A stretch of 64,000 bases of DNA, taken from Pyrrhosoma nymphula. Its lineage: Eukaryota > Arthropoda > Insecta > Odonata > Coenagrionidae. Position 1 is the first letter of the stretch, and each line of letters opens with the position of its first letter. A program made the translations under genes and the position numbers. Of the stretch, positions 1-10,661 are shown one piece after another. The notes below the pieces were generated by a model that ran no database searches, was not told the origin of the DNA, and was given only the letters and a program-made list of their open reading frames with translations. The stretch is from NCBI GenBank assembly GCA_963573305.1, contig OY754332.1:47405559-47469558 (forward strand), read 5' to 3'.

Positions 1-1190
1 CCGCACGAGGACCAGAATTCAACCTATTCATGCAACCAAAACGTTTAGATACGTTTCACTGAGTTTCCTCGAGGTTCCGTGGGCATACTAGGGTAAAAAA
101 ACATCCAAAACCTTTCTTTCTCTTACATTTACCGAGGATATGACGATTTTTGTTAAAACCACACTCCCTACTGCTTTTATTTCCGATTACATTTGGAGGA
201 GAGTATATCACCAAGTTTTTGCTCCTAACAGCTGTCATTGACTACATAGTTCAGGGGAAACCGGTAGTAAATACTTTAAAACTGGTATAACATGCGATAT
301 GTCATCCAAATTTTACCTATCACTTCCAATGAAAGCAAATGAGAGAATTGAGATGAAATAATAAGCTGTTTTTCAACAATTAGCTCACATCTATATTTCT
401 AATCACAATTTCAACTTGAAAACCAGGGGCAACATTCAGAATATCGGACTTTCATTCCAAATTCAGCGCACTACGTTATGCAAACAACTTGTTTACAAGG
501 AAATTTTGAAAAGCCTATAACGACAAGATGATCAGAGATATTGTCTACAATAATTTGAAAGCCAGCGCACGACAGCACGATAAGGATATTAACTGAATAT
601 TCTTACTGAAACACACGGATAAAATCCAGAGATAACACTGGCACAGCATGTGAAGTGAACGGCATACGATGCAAAGCGATTTTTCCTGAATGTAAAATTC
701 GAAGATTCTCGCGAAATGGAGTGGAATGTGTACATAATGATGAAATAACACTTGCAATTTTCCACAAAAATAAAATTTTCTAAATAGTTCTAAAAGAATT
801 GAAAACATGGCTGTTTTGTGTTACAAACATTGAAGATTATTTTAAGCATTAAGAATAATTTCTGTAGCTATGGAATGTATTTGATGAATAAATATTGTTC
901 CACCAACATAGCACATATGTTTATTTCCCATTGTTTCCTAGTGCATGATTATGTGAACACACTTTAAAATGCAATTTCATATGCAACATGCTGATTCTAT
1001 TGCAAAACGAATTGTAATATTTTTATGTTGTGGCCTCGCACCAGCCAGTTATTTGTGGTAAATTTAAAGTGTGACAACCCCAACACAGGTTTTCTTTCAC
1101 CTCAGGTGTGTCTTTTGTTCCACTAATCAATTGTAAACATGCATTTTTTGTGAATAAGTGGTGTAATAAATACCAATATCATTTATCCTC
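1..1190. other. AT-rich sequence, no gene recognised
   Basis: This stretch is AT-rich and holds only short chance ORFs (60 and 87 codons on the minus strand) with no recognisable domain. No RNA gene, long repeat or clear mobile element end was seen. It may be intergenic or intronic. Confidence 0.5.
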
Positions 1191-1192
1191 GA

Positions 1193-1304
1193 AAATAAAT
1201 CTTACTTCCGACCCGGGTTTCAATGTTGATTCATCGTCTTCAGGTATCTGAAGAAGATGTATCGAAAAAAATTGAAAACCCGGGACGGAAGTAAGTTTTA
1301 TTTT
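1193..1304. repeat. Foldback repeat 1 (hammerhead-like loop)
   Basis: Two arms of about 33 bases are near-perfect reverse complements: the left arm carries CTTACTTCCGACCCGGGTTT and the right arm AAAACCCGGGACGGAAGTAAG. The loop has CTTCAGGTATCTGAAGAAG, so CTGAAGA faces both ways and each arm continues to a GAAA-type box. This is the same architecture as the foldbacks near 13.1, 18.8, 30.4 and 53.6 kb. A Penelope-like terminal repeat is a plausible origin (inference). Confidence 0.65.
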
Positions 1305-1514
1305 TGTGTAAAATTGCACGCGTATTCTTCTTTATTCTTCCAGAATGGGAGGAACTTGAAAGAGCCACGCGTCAAAACGGGGCGAAGAAGTCCCTAGCCA
1401 CGGCATCTTCAGGCTGGGATCGTGAAAGGGACGGCACTTCGACGGCGCGAGGCGTCAACCCGGCGCCGGCCTGCGATCGCCGCGATCGATGCCAACGATG
1501 AGGCAGGAGATGAA

Positions 1515-2460
1515 CGAGGTTGGGAGCCGATAGAGACTCGGGAGGCTCCACCCTAGGCTACTACTACCACACTAGATCGCTTGAATAATTCAGACCACCT
1601 GAGCACGAAGGCGACGCGAAGGATATTACTTTAACCACACGCCACGTCTCTGGAACTGACAGAGGCGACAAAGTAAGAGTGATAAACTGCCGAATTGATG
1701 GGTACCGAAAACTCCTTCCCATAAGTACATACATACCTGCCACGGAAACAAGAGCGAGGCACTAAGACACTGTAAATATACAGTTTACACCTATACTTTC
1801 TCTTCATCGATAATTTTTCATAGTTTCCTCCCCTTCATTTAATATCCAGCTCATCGCACAACTTGCTTACAAAATATCATTCCCGGTAGTAGGGTGTTGG
1901 TGTCTCTGAAATACACTCTCAGACAAGATAAAAAGATTTTCCGCATTGAAATCTTTTAAGTCAAAGGTATACAGTCTATTTCTTAGCGCCTCATTATGAA
2001 CCATTTGCAATGTGTATAAAGATGTATTTTTTCTATTTATTTCTTCGATTGTTTTTTATTAGTTTTAAATAGTTTAAACTGTATACTGTACTACTTGTTT
2101 CAAACTTCACTGTACCTATTCTGGCATTATGAATTAACTATGTATACATTTATGTTCATCGTTAACGTGACTGGGACACGCTGTAATAATAGATATTTAT
2201 TGTAACGATGGTGAAACTCGTAATAATGCTCTCCTTTTCTGCTGTATTGGGTCACCGCTCACAGCGAATAAGTGTCAGTTAGAGCCGTTCCAAGATATTA
2301 TCTATTACTGTAAAGTGTTTTTGTTATAAGAGGACATATGTCGATGAGTAATACATTCATTTTCTTCTTCTTCCTCTTGTTTTCGTGGGTGGTGTCCTAA
2401 CACCCCCCGCCTAACGCCCGAGGCGGCTTGCAGGGTACTATGTAGATGTAGGAGAGGAAG
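1515..2460 (+). mobile_element. Decayed LINE 3' end
   Basis: Around 1519 the plus strand reads as GWEPIETRE, which matches the GWEPLETRR segment of the LINE C-terminus seen intact on the minus strand near 54.4 kb. Further on, NCRID-like codons (about 1690) match the NCR/FCR-T/SDR motif of that protein. Many stops and frameshifts interrupt it. At 2388-2450 there is a GC-rich block (tcctaacaccccccgcc) followed by ggcggcttgcagggtac and tatgtagatgtag, the same terminal motif as the other copies. The 700 bases between coding remnant and tail are longer than in the 54 kb copy, so this could be two fragments, or a different subfamily. Confidence 0.55.
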
Positions 2461-2660
2461 GGGCTCTCCTTCCGATTTAGGGCGATTGGCCCTCGGTCCT
2501 ACGCCGGTGACCGCGGGATGTTCCTCGAGGAGGAGGAGGAGGAGGGTGGATAGGCGGGGGTGCGGGCGAAGGGGGAGTGCTTAGGGGGTAAAGCGGGGCG
2601 ACCAAGTCATTGCGAAAGGGAAAGGCTGAGAGAACGAATTAATTTGCCCGCGGGGCATGA
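2461..2660. other. GC-rich island
   Basis: A short GC/CpG-rich stretch with purine-rich runs (aggaggaggaggagg near 2530) directly after the LINE tail. No ORF with a recognisable product. It could be a CpG island or transposon-derived sequence. Confidence 0.35.
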
Positions 2661-5600
2661 CAATGCGCTAACTTATATTTATGCGAATGCGTGCATCACG
2701 AAAAAAATCATCCTTTAGCCCGACACGTGAATGTTTATTCACGCCGATATCCGTCACATACCTGCGTTTCTATTAACGATGCAGTAAAAAAAGACAGAGA
2801 AAAACACAAACACGCACGTAATATTCACATACATCAATGCACCTTGTACTGCACGTGCACCTGCTCTCGAACACACTCAACACTCAATTTTTTTCTCGCT
2901 CGACATTCACGGTAATGAAGCGAGGGGTTTACGAGATGTTGACCCAAAAATACGGGACGCAATGGAAGTGATCCTGGAGATGGAAAAAATGTAATTACCC
3001 CGTCATTGACGCTTGGGTGAAATATTGATTTTTCATTTATAAACAAGTCTGGGAGAATACTTGCTTTGGCCTTCCGAATGCTTCATTAATTTTGAAAATG
3101 ATGAATGGCGCATTTGACCTTTTTACGCAAGAGACTCTCGACTTCCCCACTACTGAAACGCTTTTGAAGATGCTTTCTTGAACAATCAATTTAGACGTTT
3201 GAAGTGAGTGGGACGTTACTTAGACGCCCTGTGCGCCAATTTTAACATTAGCATTTAAGAAAAAATTATCTCATGGGGTGAATGAACGCGGAATTTCTCA
3301 TCACTGGCGTGCATTATTACATAACCAAGTATTTCAATTTCACTTGGGACCAATGCCAGAGGATGAAAACGAAAATAGACCAAGGTTATGAGCGTCCCAC
3401 ACGTCATATTCATTATGAACAGGAAATTACTTGGGGGTGTGCGTGGAAATCCTGGGAGCCTTTGAAAAGGTTGATGCTGGTGAAGAACACTTTCAAAAGT
3501 TTCTCTCACATTCATTAAGAGGAAATAGCCACAAATGATCACAAAGCGAGTCTTACAGTGAGAAAAAATTATTTTCATGAGAACTTGACTTCAAAATGAA
3601 CTATGATGAGGAGCTACATTAAAAAGCAACGGCGCGAGTTCAAATTATTTGTTGCCGTTTCGAGATAACTTAAAAGTAGTACATAGTTAGGCTTACTAAA
3701 GTCTCCACCAAAGTTATAAAAAAATACTCGAAAAGTTCGGCTCTTTACACTGGGACACGTGTAGTTTTATCAGTGGAGGAAAGGAAGGGAGTAGGGTGAA
3801 TCACCTTCGCATACGTTTATACACCATTCTCTGCATCAATTTGACAAGAGGAAACAATACTTGATTTACTAGTGAACAAAATATCCGAATAGGTAGTATA
3901 TATAGATACTGATCACGGAATTAGTGACCATAACGTAGAGGCAGTAAAACTTTCACTGATGTGGATATAATAAAAACCATATACCACGACTCAATCTTTA
4001 CTTGTTTGATAAGGCTGATTTCTACGGGGTGAAACAGAACTTGAAGAGTTCTCTCAGCAAATTTCACAGAGTAAGCTTAATCCAAAATACTGAGAGTTCG
4101 AGGAATGCCTTTTCATAGAAAAGGATTGCACAGCTTATCAGTGGGCATCAAACGTCGACTAAAGAGTTTGCAAGGATCCCGAGGATCAGAAGCTCGAGGA
4201 CTTGAATGGACATGCACTCACGTAAACAATGGAGTGTCGGGAAGACGTTTGCTGGGCGACTCCCCGCCTCATAATTACCACGCTGACGATGAAAACGAGA
4301 TGTGCGATTCGCAAGACCACACCGAGGCCGAGTTTGATACGCTCATTGAGCAACGACCCATGTCAGTGCGGCGAGCGGCCACAGAAACATCCCGGGGATG
4401 CAAAATTCTTTTAAAATTTTTATTCTCTGCTTCTGACTTAAAAATGCAGTGCATTCGTTAGAAGAAAAAAGTTAAAAAACAAATAACTAAGATATTTATA
4501 TGTTATGATAGAAATTGTACATTCTGTTTTTGTGCATACTTATGTGTTTTATTACATTTTAATGGGTTTTTCTTTTACCTTTTCATAAATGCAAATTTAT
4601 TACAATTAAACGGGTATCTAAATACATTTTTCAAAAGTTTTTAAATTTTAAGCTTGAACTTTTGCATAAATATTTTATTTTATTGATTTTAAATATTTAT
4701 TTAATAACCTGGTGAAAATAAGGAGACATATAAAAAAAGAGCACCTGCTGACAAGCCAGGAAAGGCTTAGCAGGACTTCATTTGCTATTTTTTAAACGAA
4801 AAAAATTGTTATTCATATTTTTTTTGGAAAATATTTCATTTAAAACTGTAAACATAACTGTAACATGCATTTGTAAATTAAAATAAATATATTAAAAAAA
4901 TTTAAAAAATTTCTGCTGACACTGCGAAATGGAGCCGCCGTGGAGACAAGGGTACCTCGAAAGAAAATAAAATGCCACGCACGTCGCTCCCAGTTCATCT
5001 TAGGAACTCATCTCCTGTTAACCACAATGGGGAACTATCTCCCGACAGAGTCGTTGGCTCGGCCGCGCGAGAAACGAAAACTCACGACTTAAGAAGAAAA
5101 CCTACCAACCTATCTGTACCTTGACCTTATTGTAAATGAGTTACCTAGTCCATTACCTTTATTGGTAGGGGAAATAAAATGTTCATAGCAAGCCTTCTCA
5201 ACCAGTGACAGAAGGAATATTAAGATATTTAGTATGAATTATTTAAGTATGAATTAGAGTATGAAACAGTAGTCCAGGTTTTGCCATTATAAAAGGCTCA
5301 CATGATTACGCCTATGTGGCGCTAATATTTTTTGAATGACAGCGCAAAATTTTCACAGATCCAATTAAAACGTTTCGCTTGATAATATTAATCAATGGAG
5401 ATTGATTTCCATTCCTTATGGCGTAGTCTCGGGTAAGACGTTGCAGGATAGAAGGCAAGCATCAAAATAAGACCCCAGTGTAGGTGAATGAGAAACATTT
5501 CGACTCGATTGTTGACGGAATTTTTAATTAAAATCTACATTAATAGGCTAAATGGAACCATTGTACGAACTTCACTGAGGTAAAGTGGAAGTTATCAAAT

Positions 5601-5920
5601 TTCAAGGAAACATATTTCCCGCATATATATTCTGGACAGCTACTGCACTGCTAAGGAGATCATCACGATATCATACTTGGTAAAACGTATGTGCACTCTG
5701 CTCCACATTTCATCCATTCAATTCCCAACTAATCTTCGAAGCACGAAGGAAGGTAAGACGATGACCGCGTGCATCTATTACGTTCCGTAAATTATAAAAC
5801 GAAAAAAAATTTAAATTAAAACACATAAGGAAACGCAATTGAAGGAGGAAAAGGACTAAAGTACATTGCATGTAAAAGGGGTGTCTGTGTCTCGCTCTGC
5901 TTTTGTTTTAGTTGCATCAT
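2661..5920. other. Unassigned sequence
   Basis: No gene could be supported. ORFs of 107 codons (3255-3578, minus) and 118 codons (4105-4461, plus) were read and show no known motif. 4470-4920 is strongly AT-rich. No mobile element end was recognised. Confidence 0.4.
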
Positions 5921-5930
5921 TTTGCACTTA

Positions 5931-6112
5931 CAGCAGATTGCACTTATCAGATCGGCAGTTCAACTCTCTCATTTTGTCTCTTCGGTCAGTTCTGAGGATG
6001 CAGTGCGGGGTTTGAGTATAATCCAACCGATCACCCTGAAACTCGACTGATATAAATTTGTCAAGCAATCTTCGCCCAGCGCGGAGCCTCCGAGTCTCAA
6101 GTGGGGATGGCG
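5931..6112 (-). pseudogene. LINE C-terminal fragment
   Basis: The minus strand encodes PLETRRLRAGRRLLDKF, then a stretch ending TDRRDKMRELNCRSDK. This aligns motif by motif with the LINE C-terminus at 54.26-54.52 kb (PLETRRLRARLRLLEQ ... SDRNDKLREMFCRTDR). The downstream FFPRTIRDFN-like end and the GC-rich tail are missing, so it is truncated at both sides. Non-LTR retrotransposon origin is well supported; the clade (CR1/jockey-like) is inferred. Confidence 0.75.
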
Positions 6113-6420
6113 GGAGGAGGTGGGAGCGGTCGGTCGCATCCCACGCAAAAAACAAACACGAATGGACCAGTCATCCCGAGAAAGGAGCGCGCTCAACATT
6201 CGGGGTCAAGTGCTGCCGAGATGCTCGACTCTCTTGTAGCGCGAGCTCGCTTTCAGTCTCCGCGTGGCGATGGAGACATCGCCCCCTCACCCCACTGCCA
6301 CGAGAGAGGGAGGCGTACATCTACTATGGGGGGGAGGTGAGGGGTAGGGACGGGAATTCTCCACCCCCCAAGGTGTGGGACTCACAAGAATCGTCTGGTT
6401 CGCCATTAGGTTGAAGCGAC
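6113..6420. other. GC-rich island
   Basis: GC/CpG-rich stretch beside the LINE fragment. Overlapping ORFs in several frames (118 codons plus, 79 codons plus) follow from base composition rather than coding. No domain recognised. Confidence 0.35.
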
Positions 6421-6471
6421 CGACAGCATTCATTTGCGCCATTTAGGACAAGTTGGTAGGACTATTAGGGA

Positions 6472-6612
6472 GGGCAAATTTTGAAGATACCTCACGGTAT
6501 CACCTTTTACGGAGTCTCCCGCAAGTACACTCAAGTGTGAAATTCTACAGGGGACAAATCATTCACCTTGACCGAGAATCGATCCCGGATCCCCCGGGTT
6601 CCGGTCGCGGCA
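6472..6612. mobile_element. Degenerate tRNA-like SINE pieces, rearranged
   Basis: The segment tttacggagtctcccgcaag (6509-6528) matches the SINE near 41.6 kb in one orientation. The segment ttcaccttgaccgag followed by atcgatcccggatcc (6562-6590) matches the tRNA-like B-box part of the same SINE in the other orientation. The two parts therefore lie inverted relative to the 41.6 kb copy. The B box is mutated. Confidence 0.45.
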
Positions 6613-6679
6613 AAAACATTCTTCCTCCGTGGAGTTTCGCACTAGTGTTAAGGAAGTATTATCTCGCGCAGTGACGAGG

Positions 6680-7560
6680 GTGGAGAGAAACCCGGTGTCG
6701 GAAATTGCCTTCTTTCTACCCTTAAGTATTCGTCTTGATGTAATTTATACACCAACGTGAGTAGGCTTAAATAAGTGTAATGAGTTACGTTTTATAAATA
6801 CCTGCATAGCATGACTGAAATTTGGAGGTCACACGATGTTATAGACGGAGGGATTCAATTCTTCACTCGTGGCAATGATTTGTAGCCCAACTAAAGAATA
6901 TAATCAAACCATTAATAATTTGGTGAACCAAAAACAATGCAAAGGGTTGATTCCCAGGAAATAGAACGAGTACACAAGGCGCCAAGGTGACCAGAGTTAA
7001 ATTCCGTCGACTTCCCACAGTTTAACGCCCCGACGGGATTAAAGTTCTCTCCTTACAGGATTCACATAGGGATCCAGCTAAAATTCTCCCTATAGCCGGT
7101 ATCCATCAGAATTGGAAATCAAAACTCTGGTAACCACATAATCCCGACCTCCAATAGGGGATTATCATTTTTTCCGTGCATGATTAGGGACCACAATATG
7201 CCTACGATCGCTGCCGTCAGTAATATTAATATGTAGTAGCGTTTTTTTGCAAGTTTATAATTTTATTCCGTATTCTTTTCAGTTTTCGATGCCTGCATTA
7301 GATACTAATTGATATTAAGCATTACATGTCAGTAACTTTGTAATAATTTCTGTACGTTAGCATACCTGAACTCTAAAAACTGGACCCAACGTGATATATT
7401 ACCGCAGTGTCTACCCTGCAAGAGTAGAGTGATGATTAGCAGCCGTACTGCACGTGAAGTCCTTTCTACGTACGTCATTTAATTTTACATACAAGTATAG
7501 AGAGTAAAATATCTAATAACAATATGGCTGGGTGCTTGACGATTAGCGCATGCCTAGAGT
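6680..7560. other. Unassigned AT-rich sequence
   Basis: No ORF of note, RNA gene or repeat end was recognised here. Confidence 0.4.
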
Positions 7561-7564
7561 GTAA

Positions 7565-7625
7565 TCATCCTCTGCCTCATACCCTTGCTGTGGCTCGCAG
7601 GGTACCGCGTAGACGCAGGCGAAGA
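7565..7625 (+). mobile_element. LINE 3' terminal fragment
   Basis: The sequence cctctgcctcatacccttgc, then ggctcgcagggtaccgcg and tagacgcagg, is a mutated copy of the LINE tail (GC-rich block, GGCGGCTTGCAGGGTA, TAGATGTAG) found complete near 2.43 and 54.17 kb. Only the tail is left. Confidence 0.5.
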
Positions 7626-8220
7626 GCCGAGGAGCTTGAAGGAATGACCATGAGGAAGGTGGTTGGCTGGGCAGGGTGTTGATGTGGGGTGAGTATATAG
7701 AGTGAGGGGCCGGGTACCGGGTGGGAGGAGGCGGAAGGGAAGGAGGAGGATACTGGTTGGACACCCGTCGGAAGTTGGCTGAATAAATACGTCAGCACGC
7801 GGCTGTCGCTTAGCGATGGCCATTACCGGGCCCTCAGCACCGTTGGTAGCCAATGAATGCTACAACCCGACCTTCCAGTTTCAGCAGCGAGCAGAAATTG
7901 TTCATGCGACCCCACGCGTGGAATAATGAGCACGCGAAACCCTTCTCGTCTTTGATCGTGCGGCGTACTTCCCTTCGCCGACAAGTGGAAATGCCTCTCC
8001 TAAATGCGATTCCATTGCCTAACCATCCGCCGCGTTCACGCAGCGCTCATCACTGAAGACGACCTGAGGCTTTCCTGCCCAAGTCCCACCCATGCCGACA
8101 CGCCGCAAACAAAAAATCCCAGACAGTTTAATCAGCGTCTCGTATTTGGGCTCGCTGAGTAATCTGACGAGCGAATGAGGCACCTACTTATCGCATCGTA
8201 ATTCATGACGGAAAAACCCA
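7626..8220. other. GC-rich sequence with overlapping chance ORFs
   Basis: GC-rich and proline-coding in several frames on the minus strand (73 to 99 codons), typical of compositional ORFs. No domain, signal peptide or conserved motif was recognised. Confidence 0.35.
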
Positions 8221-8224
8221 CCCC

Positions 8225-8300
8225 AACGTTAATCAGAAGCCGTGCTCTCTGCAAGACTCGCACCCGCGATCACTTGATACTTCCGACCACACACGTTTGC
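8225..8300 (-). mobile_element. Possible degenerate tRNA-derived SINE
   Basis: On the minus strand the sequence contains gatcgcgggtgcgagtcttg, which resembles the B-box segment GGTCGCGGGTTCGAATCCTG of the SINE at 55.1 kb. The gatttttcac-like follow-on is only weakly kept. No intact A box was seen. Confidence 0.35.
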
Positions 8301-8706
8301 AAAGAAGACCACTGGTTGGCACGTTCACTCCCCCCCATGAGACTCGTTTGGAGCAACGTTCCCTCTCGACAGACTCTAAAATACTGATCATACAAGTATA
8401 GCTGTCTCCAAGATCAGGTTTGTTAGTGTCACTGACCTTTTGCAGCAACTGGGATGGGAATCGCCTTCAGACCGATGATTAAAATTTAGACTTAATCTAT
8501 TATGCAAGTTCCACACCAATTTATTCTCTGACGACGATAATTATATTTTACGAAATCCGACATACTACGGTAGATCAGATAATGAGAATAAAATCATGGA
8601 ACTAGACTGAAGAACGGACATTTAAAATGTCATTTTTCCCGCGAACGGTAGAACAGCTGCCAATGAGACTTTTTACTAGGTTTGGTGATAGGTAGTGTAG
8701 CTCTTA

Positions 8707-8729
8707 GTAGTAGTAGTAGTAGTAGTACT
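8707..8729. repeat. (TAG)n microsatellite
   Basis: About seven copies of TAG in tandem, followed by tactac. Confidence 0.9.
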
Positions 8730-9001
8730 ACCCAATACTTTTATCCTTATCTTACTTACAGCACGCCGTACATGTTTTCAGCATAACTCATGAACCTCTG
8801 TCCGTTGATGTAGTTGCAAAATACATAAATACTAACGGTCCCTTTAATTTTGGTAGCATATCTGTAGTGTAGTGCTTGCTTGTGAGGCTTCGCCTCCTGA
8901 CCAGCATTAGCGACTTATGCTAATGAATCAATAGTATTTTACGCTTTAATTAGTCAATTACGCTAACTTTAGGGTATAGTGGAATGCATGTTGGTGACTA
9001 C

Positions 9002-9060
9002 CAACTCCCTACCACACACCCTTGAGGTGGCTTTCAGGGTATTTTGTAGATGTAGATGTA
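9002..9060 (+). mobile_element. LINE 3' terminal fragment
   Basis: The tail motif is present: ctaccacacacccttgaggt, ggctttcagggtatttt, gtagatgtagatgta. Only the terminal 60 bases of the element are seen here. Confidence 0.6.
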
Positions 9061-9084
9061 CCTTTCCCGGCGAGTAAGGCCAAG

Positions 9085-9180
9085 GAAATTGTCTCGGGTC
9101 TCTCACCGGGTTAAAGGCTTCCTGAAGGCCAACGTTTCGACGTCCGACTCGGACATCGTCTTCAGGGAAACCCGTGAAAA
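9085..9180 (-). repeat. Repeat with conserved hammerhead-like core
   Basis: The minus strand at 9134-9165 reads CTGAAGA, then a strong hairpin (GTCCGA paired with TCGGAC), then GAAACGTTGG. The same box order is seen in the foldbacks of this window. Flanking text (caccgggttaaaggcttcct) resembles the repeats at 19.07 and 34.86 kb (caccaggttaggttctcc; caccgggtaaggctttt), so it is one family. Confidence 0.6.
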
Positions 9181-9301
9181 GTTCCTGCATGGCTGTTTCC
9201 ATTCGCGGCCGACGTAGCGAAATCCGTAGAATGGGTGTGGTGGTGAGGCAAGGCGAAGATTCTTCGTTGCACCGCCACCACTACTGGCAGCTTCCACCTC
9301 A

Positions 9302-9531
9302 CCGGCCAGTACGAATGGGATGAGAGTACCTCATCTCGGAGGCTGTACGCCAGGCTTAGATTACTTGAATATTTTAGATCACGCGAGCTTCACGGTGACA
9401 CGGACGATACTATATAAATCCCGCTCAATGTCTCTAGCATCGATAAGAGCGACTAAATAAGAGAGATACAGTGCCGAACTGATAGGAAAAAGTATACGAA
9501 AACAGGACAAGACACAAATACACCACACGTA
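9302..9531 (+). pseudogene. LINE C-terminal remnant, 5' half of a split copy
   Basis: Plus-strand codons from about 9318 read WDESTSSRRLYARLRLLEYF, matching GWEPLETRRLRARLRLLEQ of the 54.4 kb LINE. Further on IREIQCRTDR (about 9457-9486) matches LREMFCRTDR. A stop interrupts the part between. The copy stops at 9531, where a TIR element begins, and its tail resumes at about 10090 (see 9533-10088 and 10089-10215). Confidence 0.7.
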
Positions 9532-9532
9532 A

Positions 9533-10088
9533 AGGTAGTTCGAGCAAAAAATCAGATGACCTTGAATTTTATGAATTTAACCTCATTTTAAAGTAAGAAC
9601 TCTCAACTTACCAATGATATCACAATATTAACCCTTTGCCAAACTAATTTTCGATCACTTTGCCTGAAAGTGCAAGCTGTTTTACATGGGAGAGATTATG
9701 GCTGTGCGCTGCAGAGGGAGAACATTGAAAAAAATAGCAATTTATAACACCTAGATTTTGTCAAAAACTAACGGTATGCAGTTAGTATGATTTCTCAATT
9801 ATTTATACAAATTAATAAATTACTCACCGCAGTAATTTTTACAGAATAATAAAAGAACGTGCCGTTTTGAAGGCTTTTTAGCCGTATGGCGTGAAAAAAT
9901 GAGTCAAGTTAGAGACGTATGTAAATATATTTATTTAATTTATGAGAACTTTGGTCATGTATACCTATATTTTTGCGCCATTAATATTACAATATTTACT
10001 TCACACTTCATACAGACGCTGAGATTAAAATATAAAATTCGAATATGGTCTCCATTATGACTAGGGAACTATCTCGCTCAAACTACCT
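9533..10088. mobile_element. 556-bp TIR element, family B copy 1 (minus orientation of 43.2 kb copy)
   Basis: Starts AGGTAGTTCGAGC and ends CTATCTCGCTCAAACTACCT. It shares colinear sequence over its length with 43225-43786 (reversed) and with 46.3-46.8 kb, including ttgcgccattaatattacaa, gaatatggtctccattatg and actagggaactatctcgctc. There is no coding capacity, so it is non-autonomous. TA or similar target sites are seen at the 43 kb copy. It interrupts a LINE remnant. Confidence 0.8.
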
Positions 10089-10215
10089 AAACACATAATT
10101 CACTATCGACCTTTTTCTCCTCCTTTTCCTTATTCCACACATTAGTCATAGCTGGTGATTTGACACCCCGTGCCCCACAGCCCTTCGGCGGCTCGCAGTG
10201 TAGAATGTAGATCTC
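10089..10215 (+). mobile_element. LINE 3' tail, continuation of split copy
   Basis: Contains tgatttgacaccccgtgccc, then cttcggcggctcgcagtgta and gaatgtagatc, which is the LINE tail. Its position right after the family B element suggests that it is the displaced end of the LINE remnant at 9302-9531. Confidence 0.6.
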
Positions 10216-10238
10216 CACGCATAAAATAATGCTGCAGT

Positions 10239-10661
10239 TTAACGTCCGCGATTGCCCAGACGCAGCAATTCTCTTTGCCTTAAAAAAGATATCAACGCTA
10301 AGCAAGGCCAAGAAACGTGGGAAATAGTGACACGCATTCGGTGAATCCAGAAGGAATTGAGTGTTGAGTTCTGGAGAAGGAACACTCCAAATACTTGGTG
10401 CCATCGACGTATAACTGGGAGCGAGTTTTTCGAGATTGATGGAGTGGACATTATAATTGCAGCAGTTATATTTTCGTTAAACGTGCTTCGACGGCCAAGA
10501 TCATTTCGCACACACTGTCCGCCACATGTAGACAGGAGCAACAACACTTGGACGAACAGGAGGATCACCCTTCCCAATTCGAGCCGAGCCCAAAGACGCT
10601 TAACTTCTTTGACTGATCGGGAACCGGTGTTTCGATCGTTGTAGACCGTTGCCCTGAACAT
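10239..10661 (-). other. 140-codon ORF, function unknown
   Basis: An uninterrupted minus-strand frame with one hydrophobic stretch near residues 30-44 (VILLFVQVLLLLSTC). A 95-codon ORF overlaps it on the plus strand, so coding on either strand is doubtful. No domain or family was recognised, and no promoter or poly(A) context stands out. Confidence 0.2.

Noticed and set aside
10239..10661. Membrane protein gene on the minus strand
   Set aside because: One hydrophobic stretch only, with a competing plus-strand ORF over most of its length; kept only as a low-confidence ORF.
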